From contig NC_133653.1 in NCBI RefSeq assembly GCF_009905375.1, forward strand, positions 86,716,079 through 86,780,078: a stretch of 64,000 nucleotides of DNA, read 5' to 3'. The notes under the pieces are model-generated. The model had not been told where the DNA came from. It was given only the letters and a program-made list of their open reading frames with translations, and did no database searches. The DNA is from Apium graveolens. Taxonomy: Eukaryota; Streptophyta; Magnoliopsida; Apiales; Apiaceae. The translations under genes and the position numbers were made by a program. Of this stretch, positions 36,578 to 48,500 are shown one piece after another. Each line of letters starts with the position of its first letter. Within the stretch, counting starts at the first letter, position 1.

Positions 36578-39500
36578 TTAAGCAGATTTAGAGAAAGAAC
36601 CTGAAATCATTCCAAGTTCATTTACCAATTTTGTAAAGGTAGCTTCACACAGTGGTTTTGTGAAGATATCTGCTACTTGTTGATCTGTGGGAACAAAATG
36701 CAATTCCACTGTACCTTCATCCACATGTTCCCTGATGAAATGGTACCTGATGCTGATGTGCTTTGTCATAGAGTGTTGAACTGGATTACCTGTCATAGCA
36801 ATAGCACTTTGATTATCACAGTAAATAGGGATTTTGAAATACGTTAACCCATAATCCAGTAACTGATTCTTCATCCAGAGAATCTGTGCACAGCAGCTTC
36901 CTGCAGCAATATACTCTGCTTCTGCAGTTGATGTGGAAATTGACTTTTGTTTCTTGCTATACCAAGAAACCAACCTGCCTCCAAGAAATTGGCAGCTACC
37001 ACTTGTGCTTTTCCTGTCAATTTTGCAACCTGCAAAATCTGCATCTGAGTAACCTATTAATTTAAAATCTGATTCTCTAGGATACCATAATCCTAGATCA
37101 GCTGTTCCTTTAAGATACTTAAAGATTCTTTTTACAGCTGTTAAGTGAGGTTCTCTTGGATCTGCTTGAAATCTTGCACAAAGACAGGTAGCAAACATGA
37201 TATCTGGTCTACTAGCAGTTAGATAGAGAAGTGAGCCAATCATACCTCTGTAATCAGTAATATCTACTGAATTACCAGTATCCTTATCCAGTTTTGTTGC
37301 AGTGGCCATGGGAGTGGATGCACTTGAACAGTCTTGCATTCCAAATTTCTTCAGCAAGTTTCTGGTGTACTTAGATTGACAAATAAAAGTTCCTTCTTCA
37401 CTCTGCTTGACTTGAAGGCCCAGAAAATAACTAAGTTCTCCCATCATACTCATCTGATATCTTGACTGCATTAGGTTGGCAAACTTTTTGCAAAGTTTGT
37501 CATTTGGAGACCCAAATATAATATCATCAACATAAATCTGGATCAAAAGTAAGTCCTTGCCATGGTTGAGATAGAACAGTGTTTTGTCAATAGTTCCTCT
37601 GTTGAATCCACTTTCCAGAAGAAACTGAGCTAAAGTCTCATACCATGCTCTAGGAGCTTGCTTAAGTCCATAAAGTGCTTTATCAAGCCTGTAGACATAA
37701 TCTGGATGTTTGGAATCTACAAAGCCTGGAGGTTGTTCAACATATACTTCCTCTTCCAATTCTCCATTGAGAAAAGCACTTTTCACATCCATTTGAAAGA
37801 CAGTAAACTTTTTGTGAGCAGCATAAGCCATGAATATCCTTATGGCTTCTAACCTAGCAATTGGAGCAAATGTTTCATCATAGTCAATTCCCTCCTGTTG
37901 AGAATATCCTTTTGCAACCAGCCTTGCTTTGTTCCTTACAATTATGCCATCACTGTCAGTTTTGTTTCTGAATACCCACTTTGTACCAACAACCGATCTA
38001 TTCTTGGGTCTTGGCACTAAGGTCCAGACTTTGTTTCTTTCAAATTCATTCAACTCTTCCTGCATTGCTTGCACCCAATCAGCATCTTGAAGAGCTTCTT
38101 CCACTTTCTTTGGCTCAGACTGAGAGAGAAAAGAATTGTAAAGACATTCATTCGAAGTACCTGTTCTAGTTCTGACACCTGCCTCAGGATTTCCAATTAT
38201 TAAATCAGGTGTATGTGATTTTGTCCACTTCCTTGCAGATGGAAGATTTTCTCTAGAACTGGATGCTCCCCCATGATTCATGCTGTCTTCGGTTTCATTT
38301 TCTGATGCTCCCCCTGAAACTATGCTCTCTGAGTTGGATCCTTCAGTATTTAGATTTTCAGTACTGTCAGTACTTGGCTTATCAGAACTTGACGAATCTG
38401 AATTTGAAGAGCCAGATGTATGTTCTGATGCTTCTTGAGATGTGATAATATCTTGAGTATGCTCCCCCTGCATTGGTGCATCTTTCTTTGACGTAGTCAC
38501 CATAGTTTCAATAACATCAGAGTTTAATCCATCAGAATTTACAGTATCAGGACTTAGACTGTCAGGACTTGAGGTATCAGAATATGAATCTTCATTTTCA
38601 AATCTCAGCTGATCATGATCAATGCAATCTTCAAGTCCAGTGATCTTCTTGTCATCAAAAGAGACATTGATAGATTCCATGACCACTTTTGTTCTCAAAT
38701 TATAGACTCTGAAGGCTTTTGTAGAAAGTGGATATCCCACAAAGATTCCCTCATCAGCTTTTAGATCAAACTTGGATAGCTGTTCAGGATGAGTCTTGAG
38801 AACAAAACACTTACATCCAAATACATGAAAGTATTTGAGATTTGGCTTCTTGTTCTTCACCATCTCATATGGTATTTTTCCATGCTTGTTAATGAGTGTT
38901 GCATTTTGAGTAAAACAAGCAGTCTGCACAGCTTCAGCCCAGAAATAGGTTGGAAGCTTTGCTTCTTCAAGCATTGTTCGTGCAGCTTCAATTAGAGTTC
39001 TATTCTTCCTTTCAACAACTCCATTTTGCTGTGGAGTTCCAGGAGCAGAAAATTCCTGCTTTATTCCATGATTTTTGCAGAACTCTTCCATTATCAAATT
39101 CTTGAATTCAGTGCCATTATCACTCCTCAAAATTTTCACAGAATCTTTGATCAATTTATCCAGATGTTTGACATGATCAATCAGGATAGATGCAGTTTCA
39201 CTTTTTGTGTGCAAGAAATACACCCATGTGTATCTGGTGAACTCATCTACTATGACCAACGCATATTTCTTCTTTGCAATAGACATGACATTCACTGGAC
39301 CAAATAGATCAACATGAAGCAGATAATAAGGCTCAAGAATTGATGATTCAGTCTTGCTCTTGAACGAAGATTTTCTTTGTTTAGCCTTCTGACATGAGTC
39401 ACAAAGACCATCAGGAACAAATACTGATTTTGGCAGTCCTCTCACAAGATCTTTCTTGATCAGTTCATTTATCTTGTTGAAGTTTAAATGAGAGAGTTTC

Positions 39501-39928
39501 TTGTGCCAATTCCAGCTTTCTTCAGTTGAGGCTCTACTCACTAAACAGATTGCAGAACCATCAGAACTTGTTGAAAGCTTAGCTTCATAAATGTTACCAC
39601 GCCTGAATCCCTTCAGAACAATTTTTCCTTTAGATTTACTAACTATTTCACAATGTTCTGCAAAGAAATCAACATGATAACCTCTGTCACAGATTTGACT
39701 TATACTCAGTAAGTTGTGTTTAAGTCCTGAGACCAGAGCTACATCTTTAATGATGACATTCCCAAGATTGATATTGCCATATCCCAAAGTTTTTCCAATG
39801 TTGCCATCTCCATAAGAAACACTTGGGCCAGCTTTCTCCACAAAGTCTGATAGCAGGGCCTTATTTCCAGTCATATGTCCTGAACATCCACTGTCCAGAA
39901 CTAAAATATTTTTCCTGTTGCCCTGCAA
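36578..39928 (-). CDS. pol: E5 Pol polyprotein (protease, integrase, RT, RNase H)
   Basis: An uninterrupted 1116-codon frame. Order: protease site [10 protein letters not shown] (residues 12-21); GAG-pre-integrase WHKKLSHLN; an HxxxC-type zinc region; integrase core with [16 protein letters not shown] and the catalytic Glu in [10 protein letters not shown]; a Ser/Asp-rich linker (about residues 450-600); reverse transcriptase ([12 protein letters not shown], then [18 protein letters not shown] and YVDDIIFG); RNase H ([26 protein letters not shown]). This is the copia order, with integrase ahead of RT. There is no natural ATG at the start; the frame opens with TTG after stops at the gag-pol border, so it needs readthrough or splicing from gag. 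The enzymes look functional. Confidence 0.95.
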   Translation of the reverse strand: MQGNRKNILVLDSGCSGHMTGNKALLSDFVEKAGPSVSYGDGNIGKTLGYGNINLGNVIIKDVALVSGLKHNLLSISQICDRGYHVDFFAEHCEIVSKSKGKIVLKGFRRGNIYEAKLSTSSDGSAICLVSRASTEESWNWHKKLSHLNFNKINELIKKDLVRGLPKSVFVPDGLCDSCQKAKQRKSSFKSKTESSILEPYYLLHVDLFGPVNVMSIAKKKYALVIVDEFTRYTWVYFLHTKSETASILIDHVKHLDKLIKDSVKILRSDNGTEFKNLIMEEFCKNHGIKQEFSAPGTPQQNGVVERKNRTLIEAARTMLEEAKLPTYFWAEAVQTACFTQNATLINKHGKIPYEMVKNKKPNLKYFHVFGCKCFVLKTHPEQLSKFDLKADEGIFVGYPLSTKAFRVYNLRTKVVMESINVSFDDKKITGLEDCIDHDQLRFENEDSYSDTSSPDSLSPDTVNSDGLNSDVIETMVTTSKKDAPMQGEHTQDIITSQEASEHTSGSSNSDSSSSDKPSTDSTENLNTEGSNSESIVSGGASENETEDSMNHGGASSSRENLPSARKWTKSHTPDLIIGNPEAGVRTRTGTSNECLYNSFLSQSEPKKVEEALQDADWVQAMQEELNEFERNKVWTLVPRPKNRSVVGTKWVFRNKTDSDGIIVRNKARLVAKGYSQQEGIDYDETFAPIARLEAIRIFMAYAAHKKFTVFQMDVKSAFLNGELEEEVYVEQPPGFVDSKHPDYVYRLDKALYGLKQAPRAWYETLAQFLLESGFNRGTIDKTLFYLNHGKDLLLIQIYVDDIIFGSPNDKLCKKFANLMQSRYQMSMMGELSYFLGLQVKQSEEGTFICQSKYTRNLLKKFGMQDCSSASTPMATATKLDKDTGNSVDITDYRGMIGSLLYLTASRPDIMFATCLCARFQADPREPHLTAVKRIFKYLKGTADLGLWYPRESDFKLIGYSDADFAGCKIDRKSTSGSCQFLGGRLVSWYSKKQKSISTSTAEAEYIAAGSCCAQILWMKNQLLDYGLTYFKIPIYCDNQSAIAMTGNPVQHSMTKHISIRYHFIREHVDEGTVELHFVPTDQQVADIFTKPLCEATFTKLVNELGMISGSFSKSA

Positions 39929-39940
39929 TCAAAAAGACCA

Positions 39941-42277
39941 CTAATTATTAGTTTTAAGGACCCAGACTTGCTTGGATCCTTTGGCCTTTTTAGGTTTGTT
40001 AACATTTGCAGCGGATTTAGCATCAGATTTTATGTTAACAGTTTTCTTATCAGAACTTATACTACCAGACTTTGAATCAGAACTTACACTAGAAGGAACA
40101 ACAGAAACTTTCTTTAAAGAAGGTTTTATTTGATAATAATCATAGTACAAACTATGATATTCCTTACAAGTATAAATGGAATGCCATAAACTACCACAAT
40201 AAAAACAAGGATTTTATGGTTTGTATCTAACAGACTGACTCTTAACTCCTGACTTTGTAGATAAGGAGTTAATATTCTTATTCTTCCTGCAAAAAGAAGC
40301 CAGATGGTTAGAACTTCCACAGTTATGACATGCTTTCCTAGGAGCATCAGGAACAGATTTATAGTTATTGCTTTTATTCACACCTTCCTTTCCATTCCTA
40401 TTTTTCCTAGGTGATTTTACCTTGTTCGCATTCTTAACATCTTTCAGCTTATGCTTAAGCTGCTTCTTTGTCATTAAGCCTATGTTAACTTCAGCTGTCT
40501 TTTCCTGTTTTAGTTTGTCAGAAGCTAATTCCTTTTTAACTTCTGATTTCTCATTTTCAGATTTTTCAGTTACAAACTTAACAGGTTTTAACTTCGGCTT
40601 TTGCTTATCAACAGGCTTAATTTCTACAGTTCCTTTTTCATTTTTATTTTCTCCATAGCCTAAGCCCTCTTTCCGGTTTCCACTGCTTAGCAAATTTTGA
40701 GTTGTTTTGCCAGAGTTAGTCCAAGTTCTTATAATCTCTCTCTCCTTTTCTAACTCAGTTTTTAGAGATTCATTCATTTTTAGCACTTCATCCCTAACAT
40801 AAAAAGCATCATCTCTATCCTGCTGAGTTTGATGGAACATGACTAACTCTTTTTCTAAGAAATCATTTCTTTTCCTAAAAGCAAGATTTTCAGAAGTTAA
40901 TCTTTCACATGTTAAAGTTTGATCTCTATAACTAACAAACATGGTTTTAAGATATCTTCTCAACTCATTAATATCATCAGTATGAAAAGCATAAGTAGTC
41001 TGAGGTACCTTTGTTTCAGCAGCTTCAGAACTGCTCTCAGAACTTGATTTATCAGCATTTGCCATCAATGCATAGTTCTCCTCACTTTCAGAGTCTGAGG
41101 TGTCTGTCCAGCTTTTCTGCTTTGTGACAAGAGCTTTGCCTTTGTCACTCTTGGTCTTCTTGCAATCAGGAGATATGTGGCCTTTCTCACCACAATTATA
41201 ACATTTAACATTAGCGTAATCTCCTCTCTCAGACTTTCCTACTCTTCCTTCAGATCTTCTGAAATTCTTCTTATCAGAACTTATGCCTTTTCTGGAAAAC
41301 TTCTTTCCCTACCTGAACTTCCTGTATGCAATCTTTGTGATTCCTTTCACCATAAGAGCACACAGCTTCATCATCTCCTCATCAGCATCAGTTTCAGGCA
41401 AGCTTTCAGAATCTGAGTCATCATCACTCTCAGAACTTGATGACTCAGTATCAGACTTTATGATAAGAGCTTTACCCTTGTCTTTCTTTGAGCAAGGTGG
41501 TTTGGGGGATTCCTCTTCAGCCTTGAGAGCAACTGTCCTTGACTTTCCTCCTTTCCTCTTGCTTCTTTGTTCCATCTCAAGTTCATGAGTCTTGAGCATT
41601 CCATAGATTTCATCAAGAGTTGTTTCATCAAGATTGTAGTTGTCTCTTATTGTTGTTGCCTTCAAATCCCAACATTCAGGAAGAGCTAACAGGAATTTAA
41701 GGTTTGTATCTTCAAGATCATACTCCTTATTTACTAATGACAAGTCATTCAAGAGTTTGACAAATCTATCATATACATCAGTCAATGACTCATTAGTCCT
41801 AGAGTCAAAGTGTTCATACTCTTGAGTGAGTATTGTCTTCCTGTTCTTCTTAACTGTTTCAGTTCCTTGACACCTTGTCTCCAGTGCATCCCATATCTCC
41901 TTAGTAGTCTTGCAGTTGATTACCCTGTTTGACATTACATTATCAATGGCACTATGCAATAAGTGTCGTACCTTGGCATCCTTAGCAATAGATGCTATAT
42001 CTTCAGCAGTGTAATCACTCTTTTCCTTTGGTACGGTCATTGCTGCTTCACCTGCAACTACAACAGCGAGCTTGGTAGGTTTGTGAGGGCCTTCCTTGAT
42101 TCTATCAAGGTATTCTGGATCTGTTGCTTCCAGAAACATGGTCATCCTTACCTTCCATATGGGATATTCAGATGGTCTCAATATGGGAACTCTGATAGTC
42201 TCATATCGACTCTGAGTTGATGTCTTTGATGATTCCTCAGTTTTGGTAGGCTTAGTTGGAGTTTCTGTGTCAGACAT
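39941..42277 (-). pseudogene. gag: E5 gag, two in-frame stops
   Basis: It begins with ATG at 42277 (MSDTETPTKPTKTEES); the frame is also open further up, over the primer site. The Gag core (about 42200-41570) contains YPIWKVRMTMFLEA and IWDALETRCQGTE. TAG at 41309 and TAA at 40214 interrupt it; the frame is otherwise continuous to the final stop at 39941. Three CCHC-type knuckles are visible: CYNCGEKGHISPDC (41162-41203), CHNCGSSNHLASFC (about 40280-40330) and CFYCGSLWHSIYTC (about 40170). A coiled-coil region lies around 40750-40950. Such a long Gag with extra knuckles suits the Sire lineage. A copy this young with two stops was probably made from a defective template. Confidence 0.85.
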
Positions 42278-42318
42278 GATTGTTTTTGGATCTTTAACTG
42301 TATGTGTGTTAACAGAAG

Positions 42319-42330
42319 GCTCTGATACCA
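42319..42330 (-). other. E5 primer-binding site (Met-tRNA)
   Basis: The minus strand reads TGGTATCAGAGC, two bases inside the 5' LTR. Confidence 0.95.
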
Positions 42331-42562
42331 CTTGTTAGGTCACACTTTCACTGTAGAGGGGCTGAATACAGTGTTTATTACAATCAAATCAAACTTCAAG
42401 AACTTATGTAACAGAAAACAAACTTTATTTAATCAATAAACTCTGTTACAATCTGGAACTGTTATCTCTCAGTGATGAACAAAATATCACGAGAGCTGCT
42501 AGGGTTATATTAAATAATATTCTCGATAATGATAACACTTATAGTGTAAACCCTATGTCTGT

Positions 42563-42571
42563 GTTTATATA
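42563..42571 (-). promoter_or_regulatory. TATA box of E5 5' LTR
   Basis: The minus strand reads GTATATAAACACAG. It lies about 195 bp downstream of the word cluster and 230 bp before the LTR end. The same site occurs in the 3' LTR at 32006-32014. Confidence 0.6.
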
Positions 42572-42766
42572 CTACACAGTTACAAGATAATCGCTAATTG
42601 ATATGGAATATAATTCTGCTTCCTAAAATATATCAATCAGATATCTTCTATTCCAAGTATTCCATTCTTCACGGAATTCCTTCTTCATGCATATCTCTTC
42701 TTATGTTTATCTTGATCTTCTTAACTTTAATCAGCTACTATCCTTATCTGATCGTCCTTCAGCACT

Positions 42767-42857
42767 TAAGTTCTGATATCTATCTCCTGATAACATAAGT
42801 ACTGATATCCCTTAAGTTCTGACTTCCAGTATAAGTACTGATCAGTTAAGTACTGAT
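42767..42857 (-). repeat. Five-copy TAAGTNCTGAT cluster in E5 LTR
   Basis: Copies start at 42767 (TAAGTTCTGAT), 42796 (TAAGTACTGAT), 42813 (TAAGTTCTGAC), 42832 and 42847 (both TAAGTACTGAT) within 91 bp, upstream of the TATA box in the direction of transcription. The same word is scattered through the E5 gag, pol linker, spacer and env-like ORF. Confidence 0.85.
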
Positions 42858-42936
42858 TTGTTCTGTTCAAATAAGATCTGAAATCTAAACATAAAACATA
42901 TTAGCCATGACATTATCAAATATATCTAACACAAGT

Positions 42937-43759
42937 CATATATCCCTGATAAGGGTATCTTATTCAATCATTCCCACCTCGATAGTATATGCCTAATTTT
43001 ACAATAACATATGTACTCAAAATGAGGTCAATCAATATGGCCTCCAAAAGATAAGATCGGTTATCCGCTTTTCTTGCCTGATTCAGTAATGATAACAGGG
43101 ATGTTCTAGAAGATGTTGGTCATGTTCAACGTGAACCTTTTAGTTCTAACTACTCATTTACCTCTTTTATTTATCTCAACAGTCATCTCAATGTTGGGAT
43201 ATCTTTCGTACATGGCGTCTCCCTTTCTGGGTATCATGCCCCCAGTCTTACACTTCACATTCTTGAAGGTCACTTCCTTCATCCAATTTTCCTAATTTAT
43301 TACCTTCTTGTCTCCTCGGTCTATCCGCGTCTCATTATTTATCCTTCAAACTATCTCAAGGTTTCCTCGCATCCTCCCAACCTACGGGTGATAAAAATAT
43401 GTATTACTTATGCCTTCAACCATCAACTTTAACTCATAGTGAATCACCCTCATCCTGACGATTACATACTTTTCTATTTTTATTGCTACGAGTCTTTAGG
43501 GTTTCCTCATACCCTACTCCCTTATCATTCCTCAAACTGTATTGCCTTTTTATTTCTTTCCACTTCAGTCTCCCTTAATTTTCCTTTCTCTTACAATCAT
43601 TTCATGAACCAACACAACATAAATATTGATTTCAAACATCACGTCGTTCTGGGATTCTTGTCCTCGGAACGAATCTTGATAACTTTTACAACTTAGATTC
43701 ATAATTCATCATACTCGTCCGCTTTTGTTCTGGCTCTAAAGCTTTTACACTATCTCCAT
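42937..43759. other. E4 interior, unidentified
   Basis: No credible gene. The ORFs at 43113 and 43439 are short and without recognisable content. I could not align this stretch with E3. Confidence 0.4.
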
Positions 43760-44310
43760 AACCTTGGGAATTACTTTCTCGAAAACAATTGACTGAACTT
43801 TAATCACTTTATCATAACCTCTGGCTCTGTGCCTTCCTTGGCCTTTCACCAGCGGGTGGCCTCTCTCTTAGGAAGGTAAGTGGCAAAAAAAATATTCTTT
43901 TGTGCTTCGTCAATCATTTAGAATCTCAAATGATTCCTCTATTTCCTTTAGCCAGGATCTTGCCTCGACTGGATCAGCTTGTTCCTTGGAACTCTGAGAG
44001 CTTAGCGACTTAAAGGTCCTGAAAGAATTTCACACCACATTATTTCTTCAGGGTGGTGTTTGGGGGTAAAAGTATTAGTTTTGTTTAGGCAGGTCCATGA
44101 ATTGCCTCATAGGAGTACCGTCTCGGGTCTCCTTTCCTTACTCAACTTTCTGTTTCCTTAGTATGAAATGTTTCATCCATCTCCCACAATCAGGGTTATC
44201 TTATACGTTAAAATTCTTGTTTTCCACTTCATTATATTATGGGCTCCTTCTTTCTTAATGGCGTCCTCCCTGACTATCACATTCAGGGTTTGCCCTAACT
44301 CTTATTCCTC
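43760..44310 (-). pseudogene. gag: E4 gag remnant, displaced
   Basis: The minus strand resembles the first third of E3 gag. The block near 43940-44050 matches E3 at 11150-11260 (the linker around TTAGCCAGGATCTTGCCTCG), and 44250-44300 matches the E3 gag start near 11500-11550. It has many stops. It lies left of the RNase H remnant, so in transcription order gag comes after RNase H, the reverse of a normal element. Confidence 0.7.
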
Positions 44311-45135
44311 GAACTATGACTTTCATCTAAGATCCAGTCCTTAAGCTCTTGAACATTTGGAACCCAAATTCTGTAGGGATACCTCATTATTCCCTCATCA
44401 TCTTTCTAGGTATTAATCTCTTCTCCGATCATTGGTTCTCTGCCTCTATTCATCACTTTTTCTTGGCATAATATGATCTTCTCCAATAATTCAGGTTGTA
44501 TTGCAATCTCAAACAGCTTTTCGGTACCAGCTCCGGTTACCTTCACTTCTATTTCCATTTTCTCAAAATCTCTTATCAACTCTCCCAAAGACATTTTCAT
44601 CTTGAGTCTCTCTTTTATACTAAGGGCATTAGCCACCATTTTGGCTTTCCCTGGATGATAAAGAATCTCATAATCGTAATCCTTGATTAGCTCTAACCAC
44701 CTTCTCTGGCGCATGTTGAGCTCTTTCTACGTGAAAATGTACTAGAGCACTTATGGCTTATGTAAATCTCGCACTTCTCTCCATACAAGTAGTGCCTCAA
44801 ATATTTAGGGCAAAATAATTGCCATGAGCCCAAGCTCATGGGTGTGGATATCGAATTTTATATTCCCTTAATTGTCTTGACGCGTACGCGATTACCTTGT
44901 TGTGCTGTATAAGAAGCACCCTAATTCCTTATGCGAAGCGTCACTATAATTCACAAAATCTCCTTTTTCATCCGGCAACGCCAACATAAGGGCCGCCACC
45001 AACCTTTGCTTTAGTTCTTAAAAGCTTTTCTCGCATTTCTCTGTCCATTCAAACTTCTCAGTCATACGAGTAAGCCGCGTTAAAGGGGCTACTATCTTTA
45101 CGAACTTGAACGAACCTCCGGTAGTAATCGGCCAA
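44311..45135 (-). pseudogene. pol: E4 RNase H and integrase zinc-finger remnant
   Basis: It is collinear with E3 at about 8090-8930, with frameshifts. An open piece at 44406-44714 preserves [20 protein letters not shown] and the following tether region. At the high-coordinate end the frame reads ADYYRRFV (E3 has AGYYHRFV). RT proper is missing. Near 44310 the match jumps abruptly into gag sequence. Confidence 0.8.
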
Positions 45136-45189
45136 TCCTACCTCTGGTAGTCGCCCTAACCATAGTCATCAATTCCTCAGTGGTCCTTT

Positions 45190-45412
45190 ATTCATTCTTG
45201 TCAGGATCCTCCACGGGATTCTTCTCAGCAACAATCACTTCTAGGATAACATCCTCAACCGCTACATCCTCAAAATGAACATCATCTGGTCCCACGTTAG
45301 GACGCTCTATCGGATCCACAATCTGATCTCCAATAAGTAATAAAACATCATCGCGTCGTTGCTCCTCAACCTTAGGGTTCGGAGTCCCACTACCATATAC
45401 GATAATGAACTA
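45190..45412 (-). pseudogene. E4 acidic leader ORF fragment
   Basis: An open frame of about 70 codons lies in the E4 leader, at the same distance from the conserved leader block as the extra ORF of E3. It is rich in Asp, Glu and Val (for example DDVHFEDVAVEDVILEVIV) and ends at TAA near 45190. There is no ATG that I trust. Direct sequence similarity to the E3 ORF is weak; the link rests on position and acidity. Just beyond it the sequence passes into the RNase H remnant. Confidence 0.4.
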
Positions 45413-45565
45413 CGCTTCTATCACGATATTTATAAGGGTTCCCATAAGGGTTTTAACTGTCAGTACTATGTTATGTAGCCCGACTATGAACTTGGCAAGA
45501 GTTCTTATTATCTTAGTGAACTTGTTATCTTAACGCCATATCATCTCCGAGGTTTATAACGCTGG

Positions 45566-45577
45566 GCTCTGATACCA
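45566..45577 (-). other. E4 primer-binding site (Met-tRNA)
   Basis: The minus strand reads TGGTATCAGAGC, four bases inside the LTR end at 45582, as in E3. Confidence 0.95.
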
Positions 45578-45581
45578 TTTC

Positions 45582-48500
45582 TGTAACACCCCCAAATCTG
45601 GGGTCGGGGATTCGGGTTGTCACGAGTTTCATTTCCCTTATCAATACTTAATCATAACAGTCAACCAACTACTGCGTACTGTGACCCCACAATATACACA
45701 CACACACCACAAGTTATAGTCTCAGAGATGAATACCAAAAATAACACAAGTCATTTTATTCCACAATTATAAACCGTTACACCTTAAAAGGGTTTCTGAA
45801 TAAATTTACATTTCTTTGCCATTATTACAATTCATAAAGATACATAAGTCTGGTACATCAAAAGTTGAAAGCCTAGCCTATTGGTAGTTCCTACCTCAGC
45901 TACAGCGACATCAACGCCTATAGGAAACTGCGGAACGTTTCCTATATGCTCGCAAATTGGGAGCTTGGTCCTGTTCATCTTGTCTGTCTGTTGTTGTGTG
46001 ATGAAAGAAGAAAGCAAGGGTGAGCAACAAGCCCACCGAAATAATATGTATAATAATTAACAATATATGAGCATTCTCATAATACTCATGAAAGTCTTGG
46101 TCAAGAAGAAATGAACCAAGTTTGTTATCTTAACGCGACCAAGTCGCAAAATATTCAGTATATATATACATATATACTTTTCACAATCTATGAAATCCTC
46201 TGACATGTATAATATACACAGAGTTCTAGTTTATAACTGTATTAAAATATCGTTGCAAGGTGATCTTATATATTTAACCTTGTCTCAACATTTTTCTGAA
46301 AATCTTTGACATGCATAAGATAATCATTTACTAGATATAAGTTTAAAAGATGAAGTTACAAGATACTCCAATATACTTATATCTTTTCCAAATACTACTT
46401 GAACTACCACCGTTCAAGTTATAATCAGTTTCAAAAGTTCATCACACTGATGAGACTACAAGATAAGACTTGAATAGATTCAATCTTTGAAATATCATTT
46501 GAAAGAAATGAAGTTACGAGATACTTCATTAAGTCCCGATATATATATATACCTATATATATACATTTCATACACTCCTTGAAAACCTCTGTTATGAAAA
46601 TTATAAACAAAGTTGCAATATCCAATGAATTTGGAAAGGAGAAAACTTTGGCATAAACCTTATATCTTGCTAATCAGGCAAATATACCAATAAGTAACCT
46701 TTACTACTAGTAGATGGACGAATTCCCAACTGGTCATCACCCTGGCCGCAATAGGACCTTATGTTGGATTGCCACTCAGCCACTTACGCATTTGATGGAC
46801 TCCCACTGAGCCACTTACACTTTCATGGACGCCCACTGAGCCCATGTTGCTTATGCCGACTCAATAGATGAACTTACTTCCCGAACTTTGGGTAAGTAAT
46901 CAATTCATTTATCAAAACAGCAACCTCGTTACGAATATAAAATACACCACAGAGTCGGATCCCTCAGGTTTTGAGCGAATATTTAAATCCCCTTCGAAAG
47001 GAAGATCTTGAATACAAAAATGAGTTTTGGGATCCGCTCTAACTTTTAGAAAATCATTTTGAAGACTCGAAAACATTTTTAAGAATGTTTGGAGTAATGC
47101 TGATTTAATAAAATAAATCAGTCCCAATATATTTAGAAATTATCTGAATATTATTATTTAAATAATATTCCCATAAGAATAATCTTTATAAAAATAATTG
47201 AAGTAGAAGTTTTAAAACTCATACTTGGAATGGATATTAATAACCAAAGATATACTTATACGAAAGTATGATCTTTATTTGAATAATCGAAAATAAGTTT
47301 GATTATCGAAACATTATTCTTTAATAAAATAAAGAATATTATTTAATAAATAAGAGGAGTCATAAGTCCACAAATGAATATTCAAAATAATATTCATAAA
47401 ATAAACGGAGTCATAAGTCCTCGAATGAATATTCAACTAATAATATTCATTAATTAAAATAAATAGAGTCATAAGTCCTCGAATGAATATTCAACTAATA
47501 TTCATTATTTAAAATAACGTTATCGAATAAAACTTATTCGATTAATAATTTTGAAAACTATATCAATATATATATATAATGTATATATAATATACTCGGG
47601 AACATCGACTCCCGGTTTTAGAAAATGTTCACCTTTGGGTCCCCTATACTAAGGGTATACGCAACTACTGCTTATCTCTAGCATAGGTATTATGCAACTA
47701 TAAACATTTGAATCAACAATTAGATATCAAGATTACGAAACAAGCATGCAATATACCATATCAACATGCTCCAATATATCGCAAGATTTGCTAATAACAA
47801 TCATGCACTTATCACAAGATAATGCATATACATATATACATCACAACAACAGTATAACGGGTAGAAAACTTGCCTGAGCGACTGGGGGTGGTAAAAGGCC
47901 TGGGACGACCCTGGTAACCTATAAACAACATATAAGTTGGAATTAAACCAAAGTCGCTTAAGAATCTATAATTTAACCAACTAGACTCTAACGCTCGCTT
48001 CTGCACTTAACGATTCACTTAAGTCGCTCGAGTACCCTAGGCTCCACCATTTTTAATAAATTAATCATTACGAATTTTAAGGCAATTCTTTCGCGAGTAC
48101 TTTACCAACTTCCTAATCCACATTACATAATTGTTTCATAATCCAATTAATCTTTTGGGGCCTTAACCAAGGTTTCAAAGTAAGGCGAGGGGTAATGGTC
48201 CGTTCGCGAAATGCCGTTACTTAAAACGGTCGTTTCTCCTAAACCGTACATCGGATTCAAGCGAACCACATATCAAAACGAAGCTCATAACATGAACTAT
48301 CTAATCATGGCAATGGTCAAAACCTAACAGTGAATTCACGGGTCCTGATGTTAAGAACAAAAGCAGTCTAAGGTAAATCGGGCATTACGACATCTTACGT
48401 TATTACCAAATTTGTACAACTCCAAATCAATCACCAACCAACTCATAACCATCAATACAACAAAACTTCACCTAAACCATACCACATCAGTCCATAAACT

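Larger units (their letters stand above)
31776..42931 (-). mobile_element. E5: Sire-like Ty1/copia element with env-like ORF, in E4
   Basis: A complete element of 11,156 bp with LTRs of exactly 599 bp each (31776-32374 and 42333-42931). The ends are TGTTAG...CTAACA and the CAAGT target duplication is perfect (31771-31775 and 42932-42936). From right to left it has primer site, gag, pol, a 1.1-kb spacer, a long env-like ORF and polypurine tract. Pol is intact over 1116 codons, but gag has two in-frame stops and the env-like ORF one frameshift. The LTRs differ at about two positions by eye, so it inserted very recently. Confidence 0.95.
42333..42931 (-). mobile_element. E5 5' LTR (599 bp)
   Basis: TGTTAG...CTAACA, bordered by CAAGT on the right and the primer site on the left. 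It carries TAAGTTCTGAT-type words at 42767, 42796, 42813, 42832 and 42847 in its upstream half. The ORF inside it is duplicated in the other LTR and is not a gene. Confidence 0.95.

Noticed and set aside
42598..42798. 66-codon hydrophobic ORF in E5, identical apart from one residue at 32041-32241
   Set aside because: It lies in the LTR on the antisense strand and covers the TATA region. It looked like a membrane peptide, but nothing supports expression.
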